Below, in pieces: positions 40,666 through 52,506 of a stretch of 64,000 nucleotides of DNA. Every line of letters starts with the position of its first letter. Position 1 is the first letter of the stretch. The notes under the pieces are model-generated. The model was not told where the DNA came from. It ran no database searches and saw nothing but the letters and a program-made list of their open reading frames with translations. A program made the translations under genes and the position numbers. This stretch comes from Pegoplata infirma (taxonomy: Eukaryota > Arthropoda > Insecta > Diptera > Anthomyiidae): positions 133,265,182 to 133,329,181 of the forward strand of contig OY992539.1 in NCBI GenBank assembly GCA_963921195.1, written 5' to 3'.

Positions 40666-41554
40666 AAGATAATAAAATAAAATCATAAACAAGCAGGCGC
40701 GGATCCAGCTCTTGGGTTTTTGGTGGGGGGGGGGGGGGGATTTTTTTTTTTGCTCCAAAAATTTTTTTGCAGGAAATCTCAAGTTGGATTTAATTCATTA
40801 AGGTTTTTTAGTGGATCATATTTTAGAATTATATTATATTTAAAAATGGCCAATTATATTTCAAAAATGTCCAATATAATTGAACATTTTTGAAATGTAA
40901 TTACATTTTTTTGGTTATAAATGGTAATATGTGAAATATAAATGGAAGTTTTTTAAATATAATTTGAAATTTTCGAAATATAATTGCAAATTTTTTAAAT
41001 GTAATTAGATCTCTTAGGCGATGTTTCTTCCAAATGCTTGCAGGAGGTTAACTGATTTTCATAATTAGTCAATTGTATTTAAGATTTTCAAATTGTATTC
41101 AGAAATAGTCAATTGTATTTCAGATTTTGTAATTTGTATTTCAGAAATAGTCAAATGTTTTTCATCTTTATTCTGCTTAAATAGCTCTAAAAAGATACAT
41201 GAATTCACTGCATCTTTATAGCGATTTTTTCAGCGCTCTAAAGAGATGTGAATTCAGAGCATCTTAAGAGCGCTTTTTCGGTGTATCCAACTAGCGCTCT
41301 AAAGTGTGACATCGCCTTAGAGAATCATGCATGAATTCAGCAGGTTTGGATGCGCTCCTTCACTCGAGTTTCCTTTCCAAAAGCTGCTGCCAGTTCAGCA
41401 AAATTTCTGCTGGGCTCAGATACTTATGCAATTTTTCCGCCAAAAATTCCTATACATAGAAAAATTCTTGGTATAAAAAAATTCTCTGATTTAGTGACGT
41501 TTTCCCCATATCAAACTTCTTAGGTACTGAATTTTTTTCAATTCTATTTTTCTA
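40666..41554. repeat. hAT-like terminus with poly-G run, then degenerate AAATGTCCAATATAATT repeats
   Basis: CAGGCGCGGATCCAG at 40694 resembles the CAGGGGCGTATCCAGG terminus at 3924 and runs into 15 G (40725-40739). No partner end was found. 40840-41160 has decayed repeats of ATTGTATTTCAGATTTT; 41190-41340 has GCGCTCTAAAG repeats. Confidence 0.45.
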
Positions 41555-42510
41555 CACTAAGAAAAAAAATATATTAAAATCAAATAGAAACAACTTTAAA
41601 ACAAATAGAAAACAGTGACGAAATAGAACAAAGTTTGTTTCTACTTATTTTAAATATTTTCATGTTTATTTTTAAAATGACCAAATAAATATGGTCATGT
41701 TAAAATTAAAGTTGTTCCACTTTAATTTAAAATTGAAATCAATATTGATTTAACATTGATGTAATTTTATTTTTATGTTGCCCTTAACCAATATTGTTTA
41801 ATAAATAAAACACAATATATTTATGTTTTTATAAAAATTTTACACTTTTATGTTAAAATATTGATAAAGCTATGATATTATATTAAACCCAGTCTATACA
41901 ATCAGGAAAAATTAGCATTTCTTTAGCAAGACTAAATAGACTGTATGTATAAAAAAATAACTTAGGCCTCTGTTCTGTCTTTCACAACTTTTCAATTCAC
42001 ATGAAAATTTCCGAATCACATGAAATCAAGTTTAGTGTTTTGTTGATCACGTGTTCACTCGTAGTTGAAATCGAATAATTGAAATTTTAAAAATTTTAAG
42101 GAAAAAAGTGCATTCGTTTTACTTTCACCAAATTTTATTTATGTGAAACAAAACGAAAAAGAAATTCCGACGTGAAATCTAGAACACCAAAAAAATTCGG
42201 AAATTTTAATTTTCACATTTTTTATGTGAATTACTTTTTTTGGAACAGCGGCCTTACTCATAGTTTCACTAATAACCAGGGTTGCCAGTTTTTTTTTGGA
42301 TGCCATCCCCAACTTAAAATTTCTCATCCCCAAAAATCCCCATTTAAAGTTGGTAAAACTTAAAACAAAAAGAATACAATTTTAAAACAAATATGTTATT
42401 TTAAAATCAATCATAATCAATATTAAAATTTAATATTTTTTCAAAAATATGTAGCATATTTAAAACAAAATTGAACATTTTTAATTTAAATATGTTTTTT
42501 TCCCTCAGTG
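41555..42510. mobile_element. TA-flanked MITE (CACTAAGAAAAAAAA) with nested insertions
   Basis: CACTAAGAAAAAAAATA at the left and TTTTTTTCCCTCAGTG at the right, TA at 41553-41554 and 42511-42512. Contains the MITE 41965-42253 and, at 42282-42345, a fragment starting CAGGGTTGCCAG with ATCCCCAA motifs, a relic of the TTGGGG hAT family. Confidence 0.75.
41965..42253. mobile_element. PIF/Harbinger-like MITE, 289 bp, TSD TTA
   Basis: Termini GGCCTCTGTTC and (inverted) GGCCGCTGTTC, TSD TTA (41962-41964, 42254-42256). Internal blocks (AATTTCCGAATCACATGAA, GAACACCAAAA-AATTCGG) are related to the 960-bp MITEs at 21971 and 24034. Confidence 0.85.
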
Positions 42511-42539
42511 TACAGAAAAATCCTAAGACACTCAAACGT

Positions 42540-43190
42540 TCTTTCTACATCAAAATTTTCATGTTTTGAAACACTACTTGAAAGACTTAATTGCTTTTTC
42601 AAATTTTTTGAGGCGATTTTCTAGATTCTGAAAAATTTTTCTATAGAAAACTATTCTTCTGAGACACTTTTTTTAGAAAAAGTCCAAGATTCTTAAACAT
42701 TTTCTGAGACATATTTCCTCTTGAAAAGTCTAAGAATCTCAGAATTTTTTTTACAAAAAATTTTAAGACTCTGAGACATTTTACCTATAGAAAAGGTCTT
42801 ACTCAGCTTCAAAGACATTTTTCCTATAGAAAAAGTCTCAGATTCAGAGTCTCAGAGATTTTATTACAGAAAAAGTTTTAGATTCTGAGATTTAAAAAAA
42901 AAATCTCAGAATCTAAAACATTTTCACAGATTCTGGGATATTTTTCCTTTGAAGTCTCAGAAGTCTAAACTCAAAAAAAAAACCTTGTAAAATTACAAGA
43001 ACAGTTTGTAACTTTTTTTTGCTACCTCCTATTTGACAAGAATTCCTTTATTTTACAAGTTTTATCAATAATTTTGTAATTTTACAAGCTTTTTACCTCC
43101 CATTTTACGAGAATTCCTAGTAAAAATTACGAGTTTTTTTGTAATTTTACAAGATTCTTACCAATAAAATTGTAAATTTACGGGGGTTCC
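42540..43190. repeat. Degenerate SAT1 monomers and ACTCAAAAAAAA-type sequence
   Basis: 42540-42965 has diverged SAT1 units. 42968-43190 carries CCTTGTAAAATTACAAG and TTTACGAGAATTCCTAGTAA, also found at 31930 and 32000 in intron 3. Confidence 0.55.
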
Positions 43191-43429
43191 GACGATTGAT
43201 TCTGGTAGAGGAGACAAAAAAAAAATATACGTATGTCAGCGTTTTGCAAGATCATATCGGAATTTCATTTTAGAGACGGTTAAAATTTCCCAGCTTTGGC
43301 CTGTTCTTGCAACATATCGGTATACGAAACTATGTTTTCTTTACTTCTGAGGTGTTAGGTGTGTTCAGGAACTTTTTAGAAAATATTATGGTAAATATTT
43401 TTGTGTAACATATTAACCCTCTAAGAGTA

Positions 43430-43805
43430 GAAACAGAACAAGCACGGCACGGGGGACGGTTGCCGTTGCCGGAGAATATAGGCCCAAAATAATGACGGGG
43501 GACGGCGACGGCAAAAAATGTTATTTGTTTGTTCTAATAAAATTAGAGTAATTTTACGGAAAAAAATTGCTTATCACATAGTCAATGTGATTAAGTTGGC
43601 ACTACTGTACGTTTGTTACACCATTGTGAATGAAAAAATAAAAAATTGTTGTGAAAATACGGCAACCCTGGAGTGTGAGAGGGAGGGAGATTGAGAAAAC
43701 CCGGAGATAAAATAAAATAAGTTTTAATTTTTTGTCGTGCCGGTTACGGTTTTTAACTGTCAAATCGTATGGAAAAAGTCGTGCCGGGCTTGTTCTGTTC
43801 AGAGC
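43430..43805. mobile_element. MITE with AGAACAAGCMCGGCACG termini
   Basis: ACAGAACAAGCACGGCACG at the left and CGTGCCGGGCTTGTTCTGTT at the right. Much GC-richer than its host, with GACGGCGACGGC repeats. It interrupts one arm of the palindrome. TSD unclear. Confidence 0.65.
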
Positions 43806-43974
43806 TTAACTCGCTCTCATAACGGTATTTTTTGGCTCTATTCGATTTGTTAGAATAAGAGTCACAAAATACCGTTATGAGAGGGAGTTAGAGAGTTTAA
43901 CATAGTTTAACATAACAAAAATATTTTCCATAATATTTTCTACAAATTTGCTGAACATACTATACACCTCAGAT

Positions 43975-45052
43975 CAGGGATGTTAAAGTTGGTACAATTG
44001 TACTTTTTTTGGTACATTTTGAACTTCAAAAGTACCGTGGTACTACCGCGACTCATTTGGTACAATTTTAAAATTTCCAATTTCATTATAGCTCATCGAA
44101 AAATCGGTAAAAGACGCCAGCTTTTTTTCTTTACTAAAAAAAAATGCTCACAAGGGTACTAATGCTAGACTGATTTATACCATAAATGAGACTCTTTTTT
44201 AGTTTTTACCCCCTTGTTTTAAAACAGTTTAAAGTAGTTTTCAAATAAAATTTTTCTAGAATTTTTTAACATAAATTCATTTTTTAATTTTTAGAAGAAT
44301 TCTCCGATCTTGATACATTTTTCGTGTTTACACACTCACAAGGGAAGTTTCTCAACCCTTATGAACCGATTTGGTTGAAACTTAAAATATATATAAATAA
44401 GACGATTTTAACGTTGGGGTGTTTCGGCTTATCGGCCATATCAGTGTTTAAAAATTTGATTGTCCCCTTATGAAACAACGTGGACCTTCGGAAAAATTTC
44501 GTTAACTCCCGAACTAACTCCCTTTCTTCTCACAAGAAAAAATCATAAAGTTTCTTAAAAAGAAATGGCCGAAAAATCAAAAAAAGGTCTTTTCGGCATT
44601 TTTTATCCATTTTTTTGAACCTGTAAATCCCCGATATGGCCGATAAGCCGAGACACCACAACCTTAGAACGATCACTTTTATATATTTTTTAAGTTTCAT
44701 GCAAATCGATTCATAGGTTTTAGGTGCTTCACTTGTCAGTTATATTTTTCCTGTCGAAAAATTCTAGAATTTTGAGAATTTTTTCTACAGATAAATTATA
44801 GAACAATGAGACATTTTTCTACAGAATAGATTTCAAGAATTTGTGCAAAAACGCCCCTGAAAAATGTTTTTTAATTTGTTTGCATTGGGGGGGGGGGGGG
44901 GGGGGTATATATGATTCAGTACAACCGAATCAACACACTCATTTATTTAAGTTAAGTTTTTATTAATTAAAAAAAATGGTACCGTGAGGGTCCAAAAAGT
45001 ACAATTTTTTTTGAAAGTTAGTACAAAATTGAAAACCCCATTTAACTCCCTG
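43975..45052. mobile_element. hAT-type MITE, 1.1 kb, TSD CCTCAGAT
   Basis: Termini CAGGGATGTTAAAGTTGGTAC and (inverted) CAGGGAGTTAAATGGGG. Perfect TSD CCTCAGAT (43967-43974, 45053-45060). Inserted in the other arm of the palindrome. Contains a 19-G run at 44887-44905. Confidence 0.9.
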
Positions 45053-45570
45053 CCTCAGATGTAAAGAATACTTAGTTTTATATACCAATATGTTGCAAGA
45101 ACAGGCCAAAACTGGGAAACTTTAACCGTCTGTAAAATAAAATTCCGATGTGATCTTGCAAAACGCCGACACACGTGTATCTTTTTTTTGTGATCGTGAG
45201 TGCATGTAAAATAAATAAAATATGTAGTTTGGTGCGTGAGCGTGCGTGAGTAATGTTGTTTTGTGAATTTGCGTGATTTGTTTTGTGCTGTCTGAAACAG
45301 AAAACTTGTAAGAAATCTTAATTATATTGAATTTAGAGGTAAGATAAAACAAAATTGTGATTTAAATAAATTTTTATCATTGTTTTTATGAAATAAAATA
45401 CATTTTGTGCTAAAAAATCGATAAAAGTAAATATAGGAATAATATCTCAGTATCCGAAAATTTAAAAAAAATGTTCCAGAGTTTTTTTGGTGTGTCGTTT
45501 TAACGGTTGGGACACCTTTTACCCTCGCAATAAATGTTGACAAGTTGAATTATAATTATTTTTGCACTTA

Positions 45571-45634
45571 AATAATACAATTTCATCATATCACGCCTAC
45601 AAAAGGGGGCGTGATATGATGAAATTGTATTATT
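45571..45634. repeat. Perfect 27-bp hairpin with 10-base loop
   Basis: AATAATACAATTTCATCATA continuing to CACGCC, loop TACAAAAGGG, then the exact reverse complement. No TIR element boundary was seen around it. Confidence 0.9.
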
Positions 45635-45872
45635 CAACCTTGGCTCTTTTTATAAATAACTACACTCTAAAAAAATTAAGGTTCAAGTCATTAAATTAGA
45701 CTGTGTTAGTTGTTATTGACAAAGAAAACATTTGATATTTTATTCAACAACACAATTTGCCATTACAATTAAATAGTTTGTTAATACAACACCGTTTCAA
45801 TTGAAAATGAGCTAACAATACAAACAATTTTTTTTTTTTGAGTTGCAGGAGAGTTTTAGTTTCAGTTTCTAT

Positions 45873-46213
45873 TAGACATTGGCGCGGGAGTGAATTTTGA
45901 CTCACGCACGCTCACGCTCCCGAAATAAAAATATTGCTCACACACGATCACGCACGAAATTTCTTTTTTTCCTCACGTTCACGCACGCTAACGTGAGTAA
46001 CTAAATTTTTTTTACTGTTTCAGACAGCACAAAACAATCACGCAAACTTACGAGAAAAAAAAATTACTAACGCACGCTCACGTACGAAACAATTTTTTTT
46101 AATCACACGCACTCACGATAACTTGAGTAAAAATAGATTTCACTAACGATTACGCATGATTCACGCGTGAATTACATGAATCACGAAAAATGCGTGTCAC
46201 TCGCGCACCTCTA
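45873..46213. mobile_element. hAT-type MITE, 341 bp, with CTCACGCACG repeats, TSD GTTTCTAT
   Basis: Ends TAGACATTGGCGCGGGAGTGA and (inverted) TAGAGGTGCGCGAGTGA. Perfect TSD GTTTCTAT (45865-45872, 46214-46221). The interior is a run of CTCACGCACGCTCACG-type repeats. Similar repeats in reverse orientation at 45225-45260 show another fragment of the family. Confidence 0.9.
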
Positions 46214-46221
46214 GTTTCTAT

Positions 46222-46702
46222 ATATCCACCGTTTTGTTAACAATTCTTAAAAATCTAATCCTAATAAATAAAAGCCATCCTAATACTCACATATATTCAT
46301 AGATTGTAAGTATTTATGTAAATATTTATTTAGATATGTGTAGCATTTACATAGTTTATGAAAAAAATTATTGTTTATTGTTTTAGGACAATATGAATTT
46401 AACAAAAAAAAAAAACATTGGACGATATAATAACAAAATTTTAAAGTACAAAAAATTGGATTAAATATTTTTTTATATAAAAAAAAAACATTTTTTTATA
46501 ATTTGATTGTTTTTTTTAATATAAGGATGTTTGTAGGTAAGTTATAAACAAAAAAAAAAAAAACAAAAATATAAATATTTGCACATGACAAAATATTATG
46601 TGGTAGTTAAATATTTTATTTTTTTTGCAAGATAATAGCTGCGTTTTTTGGTAATTTGATCAAAGTTTATACATAAAAAGGTAAGTTGGCCAAGAGCAGA
46701 AA
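46222..46702. other. AT-rich spacer, nothing recognised
   Basis: Low-complexity A/T runs only. Confidence 0.5.
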
Positions 46703-47173
46703 CAGGGCTGTCAGACTTGGGGATTTATTCCCAAAGTTGGGGATTTCATGCTAGCAAAAAGGACAAGAAACCTCATTTGGGGATTTTCGTGGGGATTTAA
46801 AAAATTATTTTGGGGATTTTTTGGGGATACTCAAAACTTTATCCATTTAATACCACCAGCAATTTTTGATGTAATCAACGATTTTTAAACAAAGTTTGAG
46901 TGATAAGCACTCTTTGGTACGATTTAACGCAGTGTATTCAGTAAAAAAGACATATTTTGTGTTTATTTACTCGTTTGGGGATATTTTGGGATTTTTTAAT
47001 TGATAAATCTTGTAAAAAAAAGTTTTAAAATTACTATTTATAATTATTTTTGTAAAAAATTAAGAAAATATAATTTTTTATGATTAAAAAGCCTATTTTT
47101 CACTGTTTGGGGATTTTTGGGGATATTTTGTGATATTTTTGGGGACAACGAAGAAAAGAACCTGGCAACGCTG
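46703..47173. mobile_element. hAT-type MITE of the TTGGGGATTT family, 471 bp, TSD AGCAGAAA
   Basis: Ends CAGGGCTGTCAGACTTGGGG and (inverted) CAGCGTTGCCAGGTTC. Perfect TSD AGCAGAAA (46695-46702, 47174-47181). Multiple TTGGGGATTT repeats inside, as at both ends of the 10.4-kb element. Confidence 0.9.
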
Positions 47174-47501
47174 AGCAGAAATTTCAAATCAAACATAGTA
47201 ATCAGGAAAACGAAAACTATGCATAAATTAATTAAATGGGAGCCCTTAAAGTATGCAATAAAAATTAATACATTTCTTCATGAAAATAAATATGTATGCA
47301 TGTGTTTTACAGGATTTCCTACATTTTTGAAATAAAAATACCAAAGTTTATTTGACGTAAATTACAACACCTTTTACTAATATTTTGACTAACAAGGAAG
47401 GTCTTTCATAGGAAACCAACCGATTGTCCTGAAACTGCATATGGGAAAGACGGGAGGAAAATAAGAGTTACCCTTTTTCTTAGCTGCCCAATCTCACATT
47501 T

Positions 47502-49360
47502 TTTTTTTTTTTTTTTCTCATTCATTTGTTTTATTGAATCTTCACTAAAATTATGTGAACTAACAATAAGTATTCAAATCTTAAAACTAATATAACTTAA
47601 TATTAAGTCCAGCCAATGCCAGACAAAATTTCATCTGCTCATAAATTATCCAATGTTTTCAAAAGCATCATCCTTCACTTTAGTGTGCCAAGTCAGCAGT
47701 GGCCCTCCTTCTAAGGCGTTGGTGACCACGATTATTTAGAAGATTGCGTGCTAAATTGTTTGGATGTGATTCCAGTTTCCGTAAGTAGTTCTGGGTATGT
47801 TTCACAATTTCATCTTTAACAAGGGAAACATTTAGATCTCTGTGTATGTTTAAGTTTCTAACATACCAGGGGGCATCAGTAATCATTCGCAAAATGTTGT
47901 TCTGTTTTCTTTGTATTTTTTCCACATTAGACGCAGAGGCAGTGCCCCATAACTGAATACCATAGCACCATATAGGTTTTATAATCGAGCTGTAGATCAA
48001 TAGTTTACAGTCTAACCTAAGTTTCGAGTTTCTTCCAATTAGCCAATTAAGTGCAATAGTTTTCAATTTTATTTGGGTTAATTTTGCATCTATATGGTTT
48101 TTCCACGTAAGACGACGATCGAGATGAATTCCGAGGTACTTTACTGTTGTATGTTGAGGTACAATGTGATTATTAATCCGAATTTGGGGACAAGTTTCTC
48201 GTCTTAACGTGAACGTTATGTGGATGCATTTCTGCTCATTCACTTTAATCTTCCACTTATTTAACCAGTATTCTAATTCAAGAATGTGACTCTGCAAAAT
48301 ACGAGTTGCTTCAAGTGGATTGTTATGGGAGCTTAAAATAGCTGTATCATCTGCAAATGTGGAGGTATGCGTATTTCGATTAGTTGGCATATCAGAGGTG
48401 TACAAAATATACAAAAGCGGTCCCAAAATACTACCTTGTGGAACTCCAGCTTGTATGATTTGCGGGGTACTGACAAAATCGTTTTCCTTCACTGTAAACT
48501 TACGATCTGTTAAGTAATTTTCGAGTAACTTATGTGTATTTGGTGGTAACATATTTTTTATCTTATAGAGTAAACCCTCATGCCAAACCTTATCGAACGC
48601 CTGTGAGACATCAATAAAAAGTGCGGAACAATATTTTTTTTCTTCGTAGGCTCTTCTAATTTCACCTACCAGTCTATGAACTTGCTCGATTGTGCCATGT
48701 TTCTTTCTGAATCCAAACTGGTGATCGGGGATAGAGTTGTTCTGAGCGACATGAGTTGTTAATCTGTTCACTAACAGTTTTTCAAAAAGTTTTGATAAAT
48801 TGGATAACAGACTGATAGGCCTATACGATTCCACTTTTGTGTGATCTTTGCCTGGCTTGGGTATCATTTTAACGAGAGAAATTTTCCATTCTGGGGGATA
48901 ATGTTGAAGGCGTAATATAGCATTAAAAATAAAAAGAATTATTCTTAATGCTATTCGGGGTAACTCCAAAAGCATTTTATTACTGATCTTATCAATACCA
49001 AATGCCTTTTTGGGGTTTAATTCACAAACTGCCTTTTGGACCTCTCGCATCTCAAACCTAACGGGTACTGCTATGCGCTGGGGTAAAATTAGTGGCAACT
49101 CTACTATAACACTTGATTCATTTGGTGTGAATACATTTTTCAAGTGCTCAACAAACAGATTTCCTTTTTCAGTATCATTTCTGGCCCAATCTCCATTTGC
49201 TTTGCGCAAAGGAGGCTTACATAAGACAGGTCTTTTTAAATTTTTTGTAGCACGCCATAACGAGTAGTCGGTTCTTGATGTAGGCTCCAGATTTTCAAGA
49301 AATCTATTTAGTGCGGCCGTTCTCTGAGATTCTAACAATCTTCGTAAGTTGTTCGTGCAT
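47502..49360 (-). mobile_element. 5'-truncated Jockey-clade LINE, 1.86 kb, 10-bp TSD
   Basis: Minus-strand insertion ending in a poly(A) tail (T-run at 47502-47516 on the + strand) and flanked by the perfect 10-bp duplication TCTCACATTT (47492-47501, 49361-49370). The 5' part (ORF1, endonuclease) is missing, the usual result of incomplete target-primed reverse transcription. Confidence 0.95.
47680..49359 (-). CDS. LINE reverse transcriptase fragment (Jockey clade ORF2, 5'-truncated)
   Basis: One open frame from the truncated 5' end to its natural stop, about 559 codons with no internal stop. Residues are counted from the TTG at 49338. The RT palm spans about 140-400: KMIPKPGK, SYRPISLLSNLSKLFEKL, motif A LFIDVSQAFDKVWH (about 240-252), AGVPQGSILGPLLY (about 297-310) and the catalytic FADDTAIL (about 328-335), followed by YLGIHLDRRLTW and the C-terminal DAPWYVRNLNIHRDL typical of Jockey/F-like elements. 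It would copy LINE RNA at nicked genomic DNA. No promoter or endonuclease remains, so it should be dead, though young. The first Met is not a real start. Confidence 0.95.
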   Translation of the reverse strand, partial: CTNNLRRLLESQRTAALNRFLENLEPTSRTDYSLWRATKNLKRPVLCKPPLRKANGDWARNDTEKGNLFVEHLKNVFTPNESSVIVELPLILPQRIAVPVRFEMREVQKAVCELNPKKAFGIDKISNKMLLELPRIALRIILFIFNAILRLQHYPPEWKISLVKMIPKPGKDHTKVESYRPISLLSNLSKLFEKLLVNRLTTHVAQNNSIPDHQFGFRKKHGTIEQVHRLVGEIRRAYEEKKYCSALFIDVSQAFDKVWHEGLLYKIKNMLPPNTHKLLENYLTDRKFTVKENDFVSTPQIIQAGVPQGSILGPLLYILYTSDMPTNRNTHTSTFADDTAILSSHNNPLEATRILQSHILELEYWLNKWKIKVNEQKCIHITFTLRRETCPQIRINNHIVPQHTTVKYLGIHLDRRLTWKNHIDAKLTQIKLKTIALNWLIGRNSKLRLDCKLLIYSSIIKPIWCYGIQLWGTASASNVEKIQRKQNNILRMITDAPWYVRNLNIHRDLNVSLVKDEIVKHTQNYLRKLESHPNNLARNLLNNRGHQRLRRRATADLAH

Positions 49361-49370
49361 TCTCACATTT

Positions 49371-51880
49371 AGCGGGTTAATGGGAAGGGGGAAAACGGAA
49401 TTTTTTCAGTTTTTTTTACGATTTTTCACATTTCTTCAAAAGAAACTACAGTGACTCATAGTAATAATGGAACAGTATATGGACTTTTGTCATTAACTTT
49501 TAACGCTTGTGATATTTTACTAATTTCGCAATAAAATTTTTTTTTGTAAACTAGGTGGTACCTGTGAATGTAGATATGTTAAGGGAACCATAATGAGTAT
49601 TTCTGCAAAGGCACAGCGCAAATAGTCTCATTATATCATGGTAAGGAACGTGCAAAGTTGAAAAATGTAAAAAAATCGCTTGATACTCTCATGAAATTTT
49701 TCGTTCAAAGTTCCATATTGTTGGGTGCGTTAAAGCTATTGCTCCAAATTTAATACCGTTTAATCAGTAGACTTGGGCAATTATTTGGTGTAGGTTCAGT
49801 GGATGTGCCATCAATAAGAAAAAAGTTACATGGACCTAAATCTTTGATACCAATTTTTTTCAATTTTCAATTTTTTGAGGTTTTTTGATTGTAGCTTTTG
49901 GTGCAAACTGTAATTTTAAAATTCAAATACACATTGTAAAAGCCCTTGTAAATATGCACAATCTGAGACTGATTCGAGTGATGTGCTCGCAATGGTTACG
50001 AAGCTGCAGCTCTCCAAAGATGGGAAGAAAAAACGTGAATTTTTTAAAAAGTCTGTTTTTTGCGAGGCACACTCCCAGTTTTATTCCGAATGGTTCCGAA
50101 TGCTTTGTGAACTTTATAATTTACCATTTCCCACTTGATTTACAAACGCACCCAAAAAATATTCAATTGCAAAAATTTTATGAGCTTTTTAAATTTTTTG
50201 CAAAATTTCGATATTTTAGTTTTGCATTATTTGACAGCCAAATGTGCATGGCTGAAAGTTGAACATGTAGAAACAATGGTATATGCAAATATAATAAATC
50301 ATGGAAAGCAACATTGATCAAAAGTTAGTATTGGCGAATTCCGCGGCGTTTTTCTGTTTTTCGTTTTTTGTAAGGCACATCCAGGCCGCTTATCGAAATT
50401 GGTCAGTGAAAAGCGCGTTTGGTAGTATTTTTTATGCTTTATCTTCAATCCATTCGCACCCAAAAACAATTGACGTTTTAGTGGTTTTTTGGGGGTTTTA
50501 AATTTTTGATACTTTTTAATTTAATGGTTATATAAAATCTTACATTACTTAAAATAAAGTAGAAAAGAAATGTATTTAGATAGATTTTGACATGTCTTAT
50601 TCGAATAATATTTCAAAATTAGTCCAATGATTTTTGCAGTCGCGAAAATCGCGAAAAATCGCGAAAAATCGCTAAAATTTTTTATAACCTTGATAAAATT
50701 AGTAATAACGTTAAAATATTTCGTAATAACCTTAATATTAGCATTATTAATCATACTTTGAATAGTTTCAATATTCAGTGAAGGACAACAGTGTAAAATC
50801 AGACATTTAATATTAAAAAAAAAAATAAATTCAAAATTATTAAATTTTTTTTTTCAAAAATGTTCCCTTTAAACCACTGCTGTTTCTTACCTATTAGAGA
50901 TAGAATAATGGTGTTAACTAAGAATTTGTTGAGATTTTGTTAATGAATTTGGCAATATTTTTCTAAAAAAAATAAAACCGCTGGAAACATTTTTATTTCC
51001 AAAATATTGGAAAATGTGCCAAAAAAAAATTGGTTAAATGCAAATATCTCGATATTTAGCAAAGATTTTATGCATGTTTGAATATGTATTTTAGCTCTGG
51101 GTAAGCATAATACAAAATGGTACGTTTGGTTAACTTCGGATAAAAAATGTAATTTTGACAATTTTTTTAAAAATGTTAACTTTAAACCGCCATAGTTTTT
51201 GGTGCGATCGCTCAAATTAATGCACGCGGACGGATTTGAATTACTTATTTATAATGTTATTTACCTACAAAGTCTTATCAATGTGCCACGAAAAAAAAAT
51301 CGCAATTTTTTTTTTCTTAAATATTAAAAGTTAATGACAATTGCTCATATATTTGTTAGCAGTTCTTAAAAGGAAAATTTATCAATACTAAACCTGATTA
51401 TTATCAATCGACTATTTTTGAAAAAAGTTATATATAGGAAATTTTCTAAACTTTAAATTAAGCTTGATATCGTCCAGATTGAATAAATATTAAATGAGAT
51501 ACGAGGGTCGCACTGCACAAGGAAATTATTTGTAGATGTTTTTTGAAATTTTTTTAAAAATATTTCTAAGTCGATTTTTTCAAAGTTCAAACATTAAAAA
51601 TTTAAAAAACTATCCAATAATTTTTATTTAGTTATCAACTAGTTTTTCCAACAATCCAAACAAAAAACGAAATTTTTTAAATACAGTGGAAGAAATGCGC
51701 ATTTTTTGACCTCCAACTCGCTTGACCACCAATTTTTTGTAAACAAAGAAAAATTTTAAATATTCTTATATCTCATTACCAGGGAAACCAAAAATATGCA
51801 GTATCATGTTTTTTCCTGTGCATTTTATTGATAAATGGGTAAGGTATTTATCCGTTTCAGAAGTTTTTAAGAAATCTGGC
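49371..51880. other. 2.5 kb without recognised gene or bounded element
   Basis: Two loosely related blocks (around 50040 and 50340) share GCGAGGCACA/GTAAGGCACATCC-type sequence and TTTTTTGGGG-like ends. 50640-50680 has AATCGCGAAAA repeats. No TIR/TSD pair and no protein similarity was seen. Confidence 0.45.
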
Positions 51881-52460
51881 ATCGATTTGTTAGACCATAT
51901 TTTTGCATATTTTAGCCTTAAGAGCATATTTTTGCATATTTTAGGTTTAAGAGCATATTTTAGTATAAGAGCATATTTTTAGAGCATATTTTCAATTTTT
52001 AGAGCATATTTTCAATTTTTAGAGCATTTTTTCAACTTTTTAGAGAATATTTTTACATTTTTAGAGCATTTTTTTTTTAAGTTTTAGAGCTTTCTTTTCC
52101 AATTTTTTTTATGACAACATGTATTTTTAAATTTTTTATCCAACAAGAATTTTTTTTTCAACAATTACGGAATTGTGACGTTTGATTCCCATTTGGTCTG
52201 TTCTTGCTTCATATCGGTATATGAAACTATGTTTTCTTTATATTCAACAACTTGGCAGAAAACATTAAGGAAAATATTTTTGTAGATCATATTTAACCCT
52301 CTTGCTATCGCACATAACGGTATTTGGAGGGTCTTTTCTCTAACAAATTGTAAAAAACACAACAAAAAAGGGGACATAATTTTTTTTAAGAGCATATTTT
52401 TATTGTTTTTAGAGCATATTTTCCGTTTTTAAGGGCATTTTTTAAGCGCATAAAACGTGT
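51881..52460 (+). repeat. Degenerate AGAGCATATTTTT repeats with an inserted block
   Basis: Short units TTAGAGCATATTTTCAATTT repeat from 51890 to 52080 and again from 52385 to 52450. Between them, 52150-52330 resembles the palindromic element at 43.2 kb (GTCTGTTCTTGCTTCATATC, ACTATGTTTTCTTTA). Confidence 0.55.
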
Positions 52461-52506
52461 TTTTTAGAGCATATTTTTGGTTTCCCTGCTCATTACTATA
52501 CACTTA

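Larger units (their letters stand above)
43200..45190. mobile_element. Palindromic element split by two insertions
   Basis: Left GCGTTTTGCAAGATCATATC faces right GATGTGATCTTGCAAAACGC; matching inverted blocks (GGCCTGTTCTTGCAACATAT, ATAACGGTATTTT) run to a centre near 43845. Boundaries and TSD are not resolved. A shorter related segment is at 52150-52330. Confidence 0.7.

Noticed and set aside
42282..43672. Possible hAT element between CAGGGTTGCCAG (42282) and GGCAACCCTG (43663)
   Set aside because: The 8-bp flanks do not match, and the right motif lies inside another well-bounded MITE.
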